Shown in pieces: positions 23,553 through 37,296 of a stretch of DNA of 64,000 bases. The stretch comes from Paramecium pentaurelia (taxonomy: Eukaryota; Ciliophora; Oligohymenophorea; Peniculida; Parameciidae). The notes under the pieces were generated by a model. That model ran no database searches, had not been told where the DNA came from, and saw only the letters and a program-made list of their open reading frames with translations. The position numbers were made by a program, and so were the translations under genes. The DNA is taken from contig CAJJDO010000121.1 in the NCBI GenBank assembly GCA_905183005.1, forward strand, positions 124,001-188,000. Reading direction: 5' to 3'. Within the stretch, counting starts at the first letter, position 1. Each line of letters opens with the position of its first letter.

Positions 23553-26500
23553 ATGAAGAAAGAATCCAAGTATTATTTAGGAAGTTTACTAGCACCATAC
23601 TATTATGAACCTAATTCTTTTATTGAATTAAGTCCTAATGATAAGGCATCTCTTTGTCCATAATTAATTGATTTTAGTACTCCTATTTGTTCATTAAAAA
23701 ATGAAAATATATCAACATACATTGTAACTAAAACAAAGTATTTCAAACAATCATCTTTGGTTCTGAAATAAAAAAAGATTGGTAAACAAATACATTACAA
23801 ACCATTATAAATTAATGGAAGAATTTCTCATTGTTATGATGAAATATGGTGGTTTTTATTAACAGTAGATTATATTAAAGTAATTGCAAGATAAGTTAAT
23901 TTCTAATATCCAGATAATTTAAGATAAATACGATTGGATGTCTATTTAAAATAGAATGCATTAAATGATTAATTTGATATATCTAAATTCAATTAAAAAG
24001 CATTCTAAGATGGTTTTGTAAATAGAGAAAGATTTTCATATGCAGAATCAGAAGAAGATCTTAATGTAGATTTATAATACTTTGCTCGTTTATCACTTTT
24101 ACTCTTATTTGATTTATTAAATCTCTAAAGAACAATACCAGCAATGATCAAATCAGATAAGTATGTTAAGATATTTTTTACTTAATTGGAAAAATTTCAT
24201 TCACTTCAAATGGGTTAACCTTTAAGACTTGATTTAACTTTTAAAGATTTTGCAAGAGTTATCATTACAAACAATGAATATTATAAGAAGTCCTTGTAAA
24301 ATTCAGCATTTTCTAATAAATTATATTCACTAAAAGACTTTAAGAGTTCCTGTTTGTTTTTATCAAATAATAAATATTATACTAATGAAGAATCATAATT
24401 TACACCAATTCAATAAGAAGTACCTATTTATTAGAATGTTTATTTTAAAAAATATATGAATACTCTATTACTTGAAATATAGAAGTTTATATCTACATCT
24501 ACTAAACATGTACCTGAACTCAAATAATAGAATTATTAAAAGTATTGTTTTGAGTTATTATTTCTCAAATTAAATTGTACTTATCAATCTTTATGTTAAG
24601 GATTTCATAATCATTAACCAAGTATTGATAAACTTAATGAATTAAGATATAAGGTTGATAATATTGAATAATTGAGTACAAAGACATTTCTATCACTTAA
24701 TGCTGAGAATTCATCCTTATATAAAGAGATTCAAAACCCATTTATTTAGGTTATTGTAGGAGGGATAACTCATAAAAAAGACAAAGAGTATTTTGAATTA
24801 TAGATTTCTTCAGGAAATTTATGTGATTGTTAAAAATATTAGTAATCATTAAAATAATTGGAAATCACTAGAAGAGAATAAGTTCAAAAAATGATAGATT
24901 TTTGTACAGGTAAATTAAAAGAGTCTGAAGAAATAAATGAAAGTGAAATTAATTCATTTTTAAATAGTTTAGATTAAGAAATATATGAACATTCTAAACC
25001 TAAAAATATGGTTTGTGAATTGAAACAACATTAAAAATAAGCATTAACTTGGATGTTATGGAGAGAAGGTATAATACCTAATCCAAAAAATTTAGAAAAT
25101 TAAGATAAAGGTTAATGGTAATTATCTCCTTTATGGGAAGAAGTTCTTTTAGAAAATGGCAAAAAATTATATATGAATACATTTACTGGAAAAATCACAG
25201 ATGAATTTTAATCTTATAATTCTACTAAAGGAGGAATACTTGCAGATGAAATGGGATTAGGAAAAACTATTATGACTTTAGCTTTGATTTTGTAAACTTA
25301 AAAAAAAGGAAGAATTACATTAATCATTGTACCAAAATCTGTCTTATTATAATGGGAAGCTGAAATTAAAAAACATTCTTTACCTAATAGTCTTTAAGTT
25401 TTGATATTCTATAAAATGTCAAATAGAAATAAGAAAATTATTTTCTCTAATTATGATGTTATTTTGACAACCTATACAGTTGTAGCATAGAATTATTCTA
25501 ATTGGCTTAAAGAAAATGGATTGGAAGATACTGAAATATAATAAAGAGTAAGGAATAGACCAGATAATGAACCTAAAGAATATAAGGAATATAAAGATAA
25601 TAAAGAATCTAAAATTATTAATGATACATAAATATTAAATGATAGTTTTGAAATTGAATTAGATTCTTAAGATTTCTGTTAAAATAATGATTAAAGTGAA
25701 GAATTCAAATCAATTTTTGATTTAAAATAATCTAAAACTGAAAAGTCTTAATATTTTGGAGAACCAATTGAAATAAGTTAAAATGATTATGAATTTGGTA
25801 ATAAAACAAAGAAAAATAATCTAGGAAAAGTTACTAATCTATTTGACTTTACTTATTATAGAGTCATTTTAGATGAAGCACATAATATCAAAACTAAAAG
25901 TACATTATAAACTAGAAGTGCTATGGCTTTAAAGAGTGAATGTAGATGGTGTCTAACTGGTACTCCAATTTAAAATAAACATGATGATCTATTTAGTTTA
26001 TTATCATTTTTGAGAGTAGAAACCTTTGGTGAATAGTATTATATTTATTCATAATAATAGTTATTGGTGGAATGCTTATATCAACAAAGAAGAAAATGAA
26101 GAAGAATAATAATGCATACTGGGAGAAATAATTAAACCAATTATTTTAAGAAGAACAAAACAATAATTGTCTAATCAAAATTAATTATAAATCAATGAAT
26201 CTATCTGTTGGGTTAAATTAGAATACAAGGAAAGAGCTCTTTACGATAAATTTTTTGAAGGAACTTAATAATTATTCAAAGTCTATTTGAATTCTGAAAA
26301 GAGTAGACAATTTGTACATATCTTTCAAATAATAAATAAATTAAGAATGACTTGTGATCATCCTTCAATTGCTCTTAAAGGAATTAATTTAGATACAAAT
26401 TCTATTGATGAAATTAAATATTGTATTGAAAACTTTTTTGCTAAATAAAAATCAGGAGAATAAGATATCTCAGATAAATAAAGATAATAATTGATTGATC

Positions 26501-27306
26501 TAATATAAAGAGGTAATTTAAATGATTGTACACTTTGTTCTGAAGATGGAATTACTACATTTGATATCTCTATATGTGGGCATGTCTATTGTCATAAGTA
26601 ATAATTAAATAATTATTTATTAGTTGTTTCAAAGAAGTTATTGAAACCATTGGGGAATGTCCAACTTGTTCTAAAAGATTAACTTTAAAAGACATTATGA
26701 GTGTATAGAGCAATTCTGTTGAAGTTTAAGAAATAAAAGAAACAAAATGGGGACCTAGTAGCAAAATGCTTGCTGTTGTTAATGAAACAAAAAAGGTATA
26801 ACTCAAAAGAGAAAAATGTCTTATATTCACCCAATGGATAGATATGATTAGATTACTTGAAGAAAAATTTCAAGAAGAAGAGATATGGTGTTAAGTAGTT
26901 ACAGGAGCAATGTCAGTAGAATAAAGAAATAAAGTTATTTAATCATTTGAATAGCATCCTGCAATCACTGCTTTAATATTATCTTTAAGAGCTACATCAA
27001 CAGGATTAAATTTAACTATGGCAAATCATGTATTCTTAGTTGATCCATGGTGGAATGTATTTTATTTAATATTATTATTAGCCAGCCATTGAAGATCAAG
27101 CCATTGGAAGGGCTGATAGAATTGGATAAAAGAAATAAGTCAATGTAATTAGGTTTCTTTGTGCAAATACAATTGAAGAAAAAATTAATTTGTTACATTA
27201 GAAGAAAAAGAAAATGATAAGGAAAGTTATAGCTAATGATTAAAAAAAATCATAAGATATTGATGACTTTAAGTTTTTAATTTTTGAACAACCAAATATG
27301 ATTTGA
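23553..27306 (+). CDS. RAD5/HLTF-type SNF2 ATPase with embedded RING finger, 1225 residues
   Basis: Three introns (25, 26 and 25 nt) close the frame. The SNF2 core shows GGILADEMGLGKTIMTLAL (Walker A), LILTTYTVV-like motif II-adjacent sequence, VILDEAHNIK (Walker B), WCLTGTPIQN, IKPIILRRTK, and in lobe 2 CLIFTQWIDM, TALILSLRATSTGLNLT and DQAIGRADRIGQ. Between the lobes is a C3HC4 RING: CTLCSEDG, ISICGHVYCH, CF, CPTCSKR. This lobe-RING-lobe order defines the Rad5/HLTF/Rad16 class, which couples DNA translocation to ubiquitin ligation in damage tolerance. The N-terminal 300 residues include GRISHCYDEIWWFLL, which may be a divergent HIRAN-like DNA-end binding module; that point is weak. The protein is nuclear by inference. 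Confidence 0.92.
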
Positions 27307-27906
27307 TATTATTTGTTTTTTATTAAACTTATATATTAATATAATTAAGCTTATTATTTTTAGTGTTATCTTAGAAAATATATATATTATAATCCAAAGC
27401 ATTTTTAATAATTATATGAAATTTTTATTCAATTTGAAATTATAGATTAAAGTATAAAATATAAATTAGAATTAATTGTTAACATTTTAAAAAAGAAAAA
27501 TCAAAATATTAGTTTTATCATAATTACAAGATAAGTCATATTTAAATAATTTATTATACATTTTTTATATTGATATTAATTTATATTGAAATCTAAAAAA
27601 TTATTCTCAATCTAATAGAATTTTTTTTTAATATACCCTCAAATTCTATTACTTTTATTGAACTATAAATTATTAACAAGGTTTTTAAATAATTCCTTTA
27701 AAAAATTTAATATAGAAATTTGTAATTAAGTTCTTTTTTGTATCTCTATAATCAAAATTTGTTTTGAATATTATTAATAGAAAAGATAGATCTAATCAAA
27801 TAAAATTATTTTTAATTATTATTTATAAATTGATATATATATTTGAATTTCCATAAAATAACATTCTGATATAAAATTCTTAGAATATAATCATAAACAA
27901 GTTAAT
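27307..27906 (+). other. Intergenic between convergent genes, nothing seen
   Basis: About 600 bp of AT-rich DNA between two convergent genes. That is long for this window, where convergent gaps are usually 15-50 bp. I see no long frame, RNA gene or repeat to explain its length. Confidence 0.5.
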
Positions 27907-30149
27907 TCATCTAATAATATCATTTTCAAAAATGTTATGAGTAAGTTTATATTATTTTTATTCTTCTTCTTAATTTGATTTTAGCTTTTCTATTTTAAGT
28001 TAAGCTTTAACTCTTTCTAAAGCATATTCTTTTTCAAGTTTAGCTTTTTCTTCTCCTTTTGCTTAATTTAATTTTTCATCTCTTAAATTTTCATTTGCAT
28101 GTTCTTCCATCAATAATCGCATCATATCTTAATTATGCTTTTAAACCATTTTATTTAATTAAATAAGAATTTATGGACTGGGAGGTTCTGCTCTAATTGG
28201 TTCTGATTTCTTCTTAGCATCAATTTTTTTATGGAATTTAGGAGTAGTTTTATGAACTAAATTTGAAATATTAAATTACTCTACTATTCAATAATAGGTG
28301 ATGTTGGTTTAATATCAATTTTCTCTTTAATTTAAATTTATTCAGGTTTAGCAGATTATATCTTATTAGGTCTAACAGATTATATTTTATCAGGTCTTTC
28401 TTTAACTTAATTAGTTTTAGGTCTAGTAGATGAAAAAGTACGATAAGGATTAGTTTAATTAGTAGTAAATTTTAGATCTGTTTCAGTCATACCTAATTAT
28501 TTCTGAATTTCAGAAGGTGGAAGTTTTCCTTCTCTAACTTTTTCAAATTTGATCATAATTTCTCTTTTTTGTTTTTCAATTTCTCTTCTTAGATTATGTC
28601 TTTAAGATAGTAATTGATCAAGATCTTCTGATAATTTATCTGCTCTTTACATTTTTTCAACTATTTTTTCTTATAATTTTTATTTATCATACTCTTATTT
28701 TCTCATTATTCTTTCTACATTCTCTCTTTTATCAAACCGTTTCAATATATCCATAGTTTTTTTATCTTAAAGTTATTCATTCCTTTCTTCTTATATTTTA
28801 TTTAATATATCTTCTTTTTCATTTATCTTCTTAACTAATTCTTCTATTTTTTATTTATTATTTTCTTCATTTAATAATAATACTTATTTTCTTTATTATT
28901 CTTTTTCTTTTTCAAGTTATCTTTTTAATTCTTTTTCTTTTTCTAATTCTTCTTCAATTTATTTTCTTCTTTCTTCTGCTTCTTATATTTTCTTTAAATA
29001 TAAATTCTTTTTCTCTTATTCCATTTAATTATTTTATTCAATAACCTTTTAAAATAATTCAGAATGTTTTTCAGCTTCCTTTCTTTACTATTCAAACTTC
29101 TTTTTTTTCTCTTCTTCATATTATTTTTATTTAATTTCACTTAATTTTATTTTTCTTTCAAAATCCTATATATATATTAGTATATACATCTTTTAATTTT
29201 AAAAGTTCAGCTTCATTCCTTTATTTTGCTTATTAAATTCTTTCTTCATTTTATAATCTTGCTAATTCTGCTTCTTATTTCTTTTTTAATTTCTATTCTT
29301 CTAATGCTTTTCTTCTTTATTCTGCTTTGAGTTCCATTTCTTATTTTCTTTTTTCTAACAATTCCTATTAGATTTTTTAATTTTCCTCATTTTATTTTTT
29401 TAATTTTTCTTAAATAGCTTTTCGTTCTTCATCTTTTTTCTTTGCTTCCTCTTCTCTTTCTTTTTATTTTAATTCTTCTAATTTTAATCGTTCCTTTTCT
29501 CTCAATTCCATATCCTTTAATTTCTATCTCTGTATCTATTCTTCCTACTCTCTTTTTTATTATTTCTCTAACTCCTTTTATCTTCTTTATTCCTCTTATT
29601 CAGCTCTTTTCCTTTAAATTTCAAGATCTCTTTGTTATTATTTTGCAATTTCTTCAGCCTACTTCTTTTCATTCTCTAATCTTATCTCTTGCATTTTCAA
29701 TTCATATTCAAGCATACCTTCTATTTCTTTTTACTATTTCTTTTTAATTTTCTCTAATTATTACTTTTCTTTCTCTACTAAGGAAGATGTTTCTTATTAA
29801 CCATATTTTGATATCACTTTACTTTTTGATAATCCTTCAGAACTCCATACCCCTTGAGATAAGAATAATATAAATTACCTGTTTTTTCATCTTCAATAAC
29901 AATATGTCTCGATTTAATGAGTTCTTCAAATTTCTTTTCTCTTCTTTCCTCATAATGCTTGTAAAATTATTCTATACCCTTATGATCTAGATTTTTCATT
30001 TTGTATCTCTTTTGAAACTCTTCAAATGGAATCTTAACTATTTCATTTGGTTAAATTCCTTCCCTTCTACAAGCCTCAAGAGATCGTGGTGTATTGATTT
30101 CTGGTGCATTTGGTTGATGAAAACCAAAATCTTATAATGAAACTTTCAT
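27907..30149 (-). CDS. Long charged coiled-coil protein, CCDC177-like N-terminus, 723 residues
   Basis: Three introns (26, 22 and 23 nt) give a closed frame. The first 80 residues contain NTPRSLEACRREGIQPNEIV followed by PFEEFQKRYKMKNL, recalling the 'SPRSLEAC..LGI.P.EL' start of vertebrate CCDC177-type proteins (DUF4659); this is memory-based and unaligned. Residues about 130-580 form an almost unbroken Glu/Lys/Arg/Gln-rich coiled coil. A proline-, threonine- and arginine-containing linker follows, then a second short coiled coil to the end (LEKEYALERVKAQLKIEKL). Probably a ciliary or cytoskeletal protein. The opposite strand reads as a run of Leu/Phe/Ser and is an artefact. Confidence 0.75.
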
Positions 30150-30186
30150 TTTAATTTATATATCTATAGAAATAATACACATTTTT

Positions 30187-32512
30187 TCACTATTTCTAAA
30201 TCTTATCTTTCTCACCTGCTAATTATATAGACTCATCATTATCTTAAGTAAGATTCTACTTTGTACTTTCTTTATTACCTAAACCAACATAATAATCCAG
30301 AAATGTCATATATCTAGTTCTCTCTTCTATGACTGATTAAGCCTAAATAGAATATAAATAATTACTCCAGCCCCACCATAATGTCCACCATCATTAATAT
30401 CAATAATAAGAGGATGATCTCCAAAGGTTTCAACTTTCTTGGATTTAACAGCAATTTATTTCAATTTTTCTGTGTATTTCAATACATTCCATAAAGGAGC
30501 TCTGAAATCTCCAGTACCAGCACTAATATATATTGCTGGATAAACTTGATTTTTTAAATTTTCATATGGAGAATAACTCATAATGGTGTCAAATATCTGT
30601 TTATCATTAGGATTACCAAATTCTAAATAATCAGATTTTGTCAATGGTAAATTCTCATCTAATAAGGATCCTAAGACATCTAGAAAAGGTGAAAGCAAAA
30701 TAGCACATTTCCAAAGATCTGGTCTTATATTTATTGCTGCTCCCAATGTAGTTGCTCCTGCCGATGCTCCTAATCCACATAATAATGATGGATTAGTATA
30801 TCCTTCTGCTATTAAATAAGAAGCACATCCAATTAAATCTTCTATACTTTTTATTTTATTTTCCTAAATTGCCTATCTATGCCAATCTTATCCCCTCTCA
30901 TTTCCACCTCTAATATGTGCATATGCTAATGTCCAACCCTTTTCTAATGCATTTAGATATACTATATTAAAGGGAATTTCTTATGGAACACCATAGGCAC
31001 CATAAGAATGTAAAAGTAATTTGTTTTGTTTATTTTTTTACAAAGCTTTATGATGTACTAGAGTGATTGGAATTTCAGTTCCATCTTTACTTGAAGCATA
31101 ATATCTAGTGCAAGTAAACTCTTCTCTTTTAAAAGGTTTACCTGTAAGATTAGCATCTTAAAGCTTAGATAACTATTTATTTGATAAATTGTATTGATAA
31201 ACTTAATCATAAACCAGTGGAGTGCTTAAATGAAACTAAAATAGATCACTCTTGTAATTGTGATTTACACCAGGTTCTATTGTAGCTCCTAATACTTCAT
31301 TTTAAACTTTTTTATTCAAAAAATATTGAGACTAATCCTTTTTTATTAATTTATCGTAAATATTTCTCAATATATTTTTTTTATTTTTTTGATGATTTGT
31401 ATAAACCAAAGATGGGGGAATAAATAAATTATAAATTTCTTTATCTTACAATGAAATTACCTTAATAAAACTTTCACTTTCTTTAGTGAAATATAATACC
31501 AAATGCTTATGAAATAAATCTACTTCTTGTAATACTTCTCCTTATTAAGGACAATAGAAATCTACAAATTTATCCCCTTCTTATTTTAATACTTTATAAT
31601 CATAAGAATTTTTATTAGTTAAAATGTAAAATCCATGTTCTTCATGATGATGAACTAAATTTATTGCATTTTCTTTTCTGGAAAACAATAGTTGTATATT
31701 CTTAGGATCCTCACGATCTATCAAAATCACTTCGTTGCTTTACTTTGTCTAACTTAACAAAACAAAATATTTTCCATCTTTTGTTTGTTGTAAATCTAAA
31801 TAAAATTATTCATCTGTCTCTTCAAATAACAACTCATCTTCCTCTTAAGTAGTTCCTAATTTATGTAACATCAATCTATAAGGTCTGAATTTATCATCAT
31901 ATTAAGTATATACTAAATGCATATTATCCTTAGTAAAAGCTGCATCAAAACAATCAAATAATTTTGTCCTAAATACTCTATCATCATCAATGTATTTCAT
32001 TAACCAAACAATATCTTCATTATTTAATAAATCAATTCCAAATGCTATTAATTTATGATCATCAGAAATTTTTAACTTTGTTAATTTCATTGTTGCATGA
32101 TATTGTTTCAAAAATTAAATTTTTTTTAAGTCTAAAACTATTTCTTTCTCACTTCCTTTTAGAGATCTTTCAATTATTTAATAATCATTTCCTGTATCAA
32201 AATATGCAAATCTTCCATTATATTCATATTCATCATAAAACTCAGGAATATCATGTGTTCTTCCATCCTTTCTACCATAAGACACTTAATAATAATCATT
32301 AAATATTTCTTTTATTTAAGGTTACTCAAAAAATAAGTTTTTTATTTTTGTTTCATTATCTATAAGAGGTTAAAGTGACTCTGGACTATTGTTATAAAAT
32401 TAGTATACTTTGATTTCAAATACCAAAAATGATCGATATATTGCCTTCCATGTATTAATTTAGAAGCTTCTTTAATGAGACGTGAAAAATTCAGACCTCT
32501 CTTAATAATCAT
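30187..32512 (-). CDS. Prolyl oligopeptidase family serine peptidase, oligopeptidase B-like (S9A), 759 residues
   Basis: Two 23-nt introns close the frame. The N-terminus contains FWYLK before NPESLQPLIDNE, as in S9A propeller proteins, followed by a seven-bladed-propeller-like region (for example DDKFRPYRLMLHKLG). The catalytic part has LLLHSYGAYG, HIRGGNERGQDWH, the nucleophile elbow GLGASAGATTLGAA (Ser codon at 30762-30764), the Asp region ISAGTGDFRAPLW and the His in NDGGHYGGAG. Ser, Asp and His are all present, so the enzyme is probably active, cleaving after basic residues if it follows oligopeptidase B. No signal peptide is evident; cytosolic. The gap to the gene upstream (CFAP57) is 51 bp. 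Confidence 0.9.
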
Positions 32513-32563
32513 TAATATTAATTTATGTAAATTAATTACAATTTTATATCTAAATATAATTCT

Positions 32564-35500
32564 TCATTCTTATTCATTTTCTTAATGATCACTATCAGAG
32601 TTAATATTTTATTATAATCTTCTCTGTTGAACTGCTTCCTTAAGAAATTATAATTTCTCTCTATATTAATTAATTTCTATTTCTTATTCTTCAATCATTT
32701 AATCAAGTTCTCTCTCTTCAGGTTGATCATTCATTTACTCAATTTAACGACATTTCAAATCCTCTTCATCTTATAATAATTTAATCTCTCTCCTCAAATC
32801 ATTAATCTCACTAATCAAATCTACATTCTAACTCATAATTCTATTATTATCCTATTTATGAACTCTCAATTTCTTAGAAAACTTCTCCTTCAATCCTTTA
32901 TTTGTAGTCTCTAAATGTGCTCTTTCTTTAATGAACTCCTTTTATACATCTACATTTTCAAATTTCTTCTTTGAAACAACACTTTAAACATATTTATTAA
33001 ATAACTTAAGCATATCAGATTTGAGTCTCTTAAAATCCTTAATAATAATAATTATAAATATTTATTACATCTAAATGTGGATGAGTTTCTGAAATATCAT
33101 ATTCAAAGGCTTTAATATATTAAGAATTGCTTTCAATAATTTATTATTGATTTTCAATTTCTTATTTCATACCTGCTTATCTCAAATTTAAATCAGTTAC
33201 AATCAATCCAAGATTTGCATTAACCTTTTTAAAATGCAATATTTCTGTATTCATATTAGTAATTTATTCTTTCATTTTTGTAATCTCTTCCTCTCTTGGT
33301 CCAATATCTCTTTTCAATTCTTTTATTTTATAATCCAATACAAATTTAAACTTTTCTAATTCTTATGTTTTTTTCTTTAATTCATAAATACGTTTCTATT
33401 TATCTTATATTGTTTTATCTCTTTCTTTTATTTCTTTATCATGACTCTCTTTTTCTTTTTAATATTATCTATTTAATTCTTAATTTTATGCAATATCTTC
33501 CATAATCTCTTTAACTTTTGAATTAGCTTATTCTAAAGTAGATTAAACATTATCAAACTCAGTTTTTTTTGTTCTTTTTTCCAATTCAGCTTTATCTAAT
33601 TCATCTGATAGTTTCTTCATTTCAGCCTCATTAATCTCCTTTTTTTTATCTATTTCTTTCTCTGCATCATCTTCTAATCTATTTCTTTCTTCAATAAATC
33701 TTCTTTAATTCTCTTCCTTATCTCTTTATAATTATTCATATAATTCTTATTCTTTTTTTAATTATTTTTCATATTCTCTTTTCTTTTCATTTTTAGTTTC
33801 TGTACTCTTATCCTTTTATTCTTTAATATATCTTTAAAATTCCTATAGTTTCAATTATTTCTCTTTAGTTAATTCTTCTAATCTTTAAGATTCTAATGCC
33901 ATTTTTTATTTGAAATCATTTTCAGTAGTTTTTTTATTCTTTTCATGATTTTCATAAAGTTATTTCTTTTCTTCTTTGAAATCACTTTCTAATTTATTAA
34001 TAGCACTTTCTAATTCTTAAATTTTTGCTTTTTCTCTTTTTTCCAATTAATCAATTTATTCTTCTAATTTTCTAATCAATTCATCTTTTTCCTTTGTATA
34101 CATATTCTATTTAATCTTTTAATTGATATCATGTTCTTTAATTTTTTATTTTAAATCCTCTATTTTAGCAATCTTCTTTTTATATTAATCTCTTTGCATT
34201 AAAAATTCATCAGCATAAGCTTAAACACCATATGCCTATCCTCCATCTTTGAATTCAATTTTAGAATTTTGATCTTTAACATCATAAATAATCAAAGAAT
34301 TATCATAAGAAGCAGTAAAAACATAAGAATCATCATATGATACTTTCATTTATGTAATACCTTTAATATGAGGTTATATTTCTATGATTTCTTCAGGTGC
34401 AAGAGGATATTTGGCAAATCTGAGACCTCCTGGTTCAAATTTCATATTTTTAATGTTTTACTTTTAAGTGAATTCAGATGTATTAGCCAATTGACAAGTA
34501 GCAAATAGCATAATTTTTTCACTATTAAAAATTGCCATTTTACTTACTCTACATCCAGTTTATATGGGATATAGTGGAATTTCCTTCTTTGTACCTTCAG
34601 TTGCTTCCTTTTAAATCTTTGTATGATGTTGAGATTCATAAATACAATATTATCCATCATACGGACCTGCTATATAAACTTTTTATAATTCAATATTGGC
34701 ATAAGTTTTTGGAGTACAAATACATTCAATTGGTTAAGATTGAATCATAGCCAATTATAATTTATTTTAATTATCTTCTAATCTCCAATAGAGTACAAAA
34801 CCATTATCACTTCCAGTATAGAATCCTAAATCATCAATATCCCATTCAATAGTTGAAATATTTCCTGTTGATTATTTAAATATATAATTTTATGGATTTT
34901 CACCTGTATAAAATTAATAAATTTAAACTAAATTTTAATTGGCTACAGCAAATAAATGACCTCCATGAGCAAATTTAATTTATTGACAATTCTTTATATG
35001 AATTTCTTTAAATGAATTTAAATCTTTTTCAAATAAATTGTAAAGTACAATTTTGTCAGAAAATGAAACAATCAAATGAAATCCAGAAGGATGAATAGCT
35101 ACAGCTAATGGTGTATCTTCACATTCTTTCATTACTTCTAATATCAATTCATTGAAATTCCAAATTCTAATACTTCTATCATCTGATACAGTAACTACTA
35201 ATGATTTTCTTGTGCAAACATCTAATCCTGTAATTGGTCCACTATGAAATGGTGCTATTAAATGATCAAATTTAATCTCATCTTCATTTGCTACTTCTCT
35301 ATCTGCACTAAAAGGAATGCTAAACACTTAACCAGATTCAACTCCAAAAATAAGATTATCTTCTTAATTTGTAAGACATAAACTTGTAATTTTTGCCATT
35401 ATTTGTTTATTTTATATTCTTTTATCAATTCGAACATATGGATTTTTAAGATCACCTTCATGTTTTCTATAAATGTAGATCATACAATCACTTCCACCAA

Positions 35501-36422
35501 CAATAAATCCATTTGAATATCTTACAATACATTCTATTGGAAATCCTTCAATTGATTGCTAATTCGAATTTTAAAGTGGTGATAGAACTAATTTGAATTC
35601 ACAATTCTCATTAAAATATAACACTTCTCCTCTATCTGTTCCTACTACCATTGTCTTAGAATCACTTAAAATACAATAAGAGAGGAAATTAGTTGAATGG
35701 GTTTCCTTATAAAAATTAATGTTAAATGCTTACTTCTTTCTTCTTTTAAAAAGGGGAATCTTTTGGTTTTGGAGGATTATCTAATATCAATTTATAAGGT
35801 TTAATAGCTCCATTACCCATAACACATACAAAATCATCTTCTTTAGGATGATAAAAAACTTAATGGAATTTAATTGAATCCCCTTTAGCATTTATTATTG
35901 TGCTTCCTAAACATTTTGATTTATCCCATGCCCAATGAATCAACATTTATTCTGGAGGGGCACTCAATGCTACTAAATATTTTGATTCTTCTGTCCTTGA
36001 AAAATCAAGACTCACATAATAACGTGATTTGCAATCTGTAGTACTCAATATTTTTGTTTTACGAGTATTTAAATCTAATATTACTATTATTCCTGCATCA
36101 CTCTCTTCTGACCATGCAATATATCTAAATACAATTTTTAAATCTACCTTCTTGATTATGACATTGTTAAACATGTAACACCTTTGCTCCCTAATACTGT
36201 CTGAATAATTTCCTATGATTTATTCTTATCAGCAATAGGATCAAAAATGACTATATTATTTGCTGCAGGATAGATGAATTTTGTTTTAGTTGATTTCTCC
36301 TATACATTTGTCTATGTCCCTTACAGGATTGAGTTTTTGATGTCACCTCTAAAACCAAAGACATATTTTAGTCCCAAGACTTCCTTCAATGGTTTCGGTT
36401 ACTTATTTTCTGTTTGAGACAT
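32564..36422 (-). CDS. CFAP57: CFAP57 (WDR65) homologue, WD40 plus coiled coil, about 1,250 residues
   Basis: The N-terminal half is WD40 propeller: YVFGFRGDIKNSI at the start, TEESKYLVALSAPPE, then HSGPITGLDVCTRKSLVVT, SDDRSIRIWNFNE, PLAVAIHPSGFHLIVSFSDK and further blades to about residue 740. The remainder is long coiled coil with Glu/Lys/Arg heptads, ending in a polar acidic tail (INSDSDHQENEQE). Order, length and the HSGPITGLDVC blade match CFAP57/WDR65, an inner-arm (dynein g/d) regulatory ciliary protein. Several introns of 22-28 nt are visible (one near 36310-36334, one near 36140), but I did not map all of them. The start is the first ATG of the open frame. Confidence 0.85.
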
Positions 36423-36777
36423 TATATAATTCAATTAATGAATCAGATTATTTGAATTACAATTCTGAATCAAATAATAAAACGTGGTTCATATTTTAAG
36501 TACTCCTATTTTATATTCTTAGAAACCTATAAAATATAATAAATTCTATTGGTTTCTGCTCTTTTCATATCTAATAAGTATAGGAATATATTGTTTTTGA
36601 ATTTTATAGAATATTATTGAATATAAATAACTCAATTTTCTATTGTTTCTTTTTTTCAATCTCTAATACTATACTATTCGATTTCCCTCTTGAAGATTAA
36701 ATGCTTTATGTATTGATTTTATGAATAAAAATTATTGAATGACAAAAAATTATCATTTGAAAAACGCTTAGTATAAA
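36423..36777 (+). other. Intergenic, nothing seen
   Basis: About 355 bp upstream of the CFAP57 gene, between two minus-strand genes. It is AT-rich with no clear frame or repeat and presumably holds the CFAP57 promoter and the 3' end of the next gene. Confidence 0.5.
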
Positions 36778-37128
36778 TCACTATGTGACTAATGTCAATT
36801 GTGTGATTTCATATAAACTTTCCCTTAAAATAGGGAAAGCTTAACTGAAGTGTTTATCATCGTACAAGTATTCTATTATTTCAGATGCTTCATAAAGTAA
36901 TTCTATTTTCTATAAGTGTTCTTTAACTAAAGTAAGTTTTTATGTTATTTAAAACAACTCGTTTATTTTTTCTTACAAGTATCCTCCCAATGAATGAATA
37001 TCTCCAACGAGTTCTAAATATAGGGACAATCGTTAGAAAATGAAATCTAATCTTTGCGAAGTGAGTCTTTCACTGAACCTCCATTCATTACTCTATCTTC
37101 TTGATCTTTTGGTGTGACAAGCTCCCAT
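36778..37128 (-). CDS. Small helical protein with possible N-myristoylation start (MGAC), 116 residues
   Basis: An intronless frame. It begins MGACHTKRSRR, which fits an N-terminal Gly-Ala-Cys myristoylation/palmitoylation pattern followed by basic residues, as in many membrane-anchored ciliate proteins. The rest is helical and amphipathic (LYLELVGDIHSLGGYLQEK, EHLQKIELLYEASEIIEYL). The DNA is less AT-rich than its surroundings, which supports coding. No family recognised. Confidence 0.65.
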
Positions 37129-37296
37129 TTTCAATTTTCGTTTTAAACTTTTTATGGATTAAATTTATTTATAAAATCCTTATTAATTCAAGCCTATTTG
37201 AATATATCATGGAATTCTTATAATAAAAATGTAACAAGACTATTATATAGATTGTAGAGTTTAAGTTATTAGTATGAATAATTAAAAATATATAAA

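Noticed and set aside
29442..29747. Leu/Phe/Ser-rich open frame on the plus strand
   Set aside because: It is the antisense of the Glu/Lys-rich coiled coil at 27907-30149; the pattern follows from codon complementarity.
36818..36839. 8-bp perfect inverted repeat with a 6-nt loop, like a terminator hairpin
   Set aside because: It lies inside the 116-residue coding frame, and nuclear eukaryotic genes do not use such terminators; chance is adequate.
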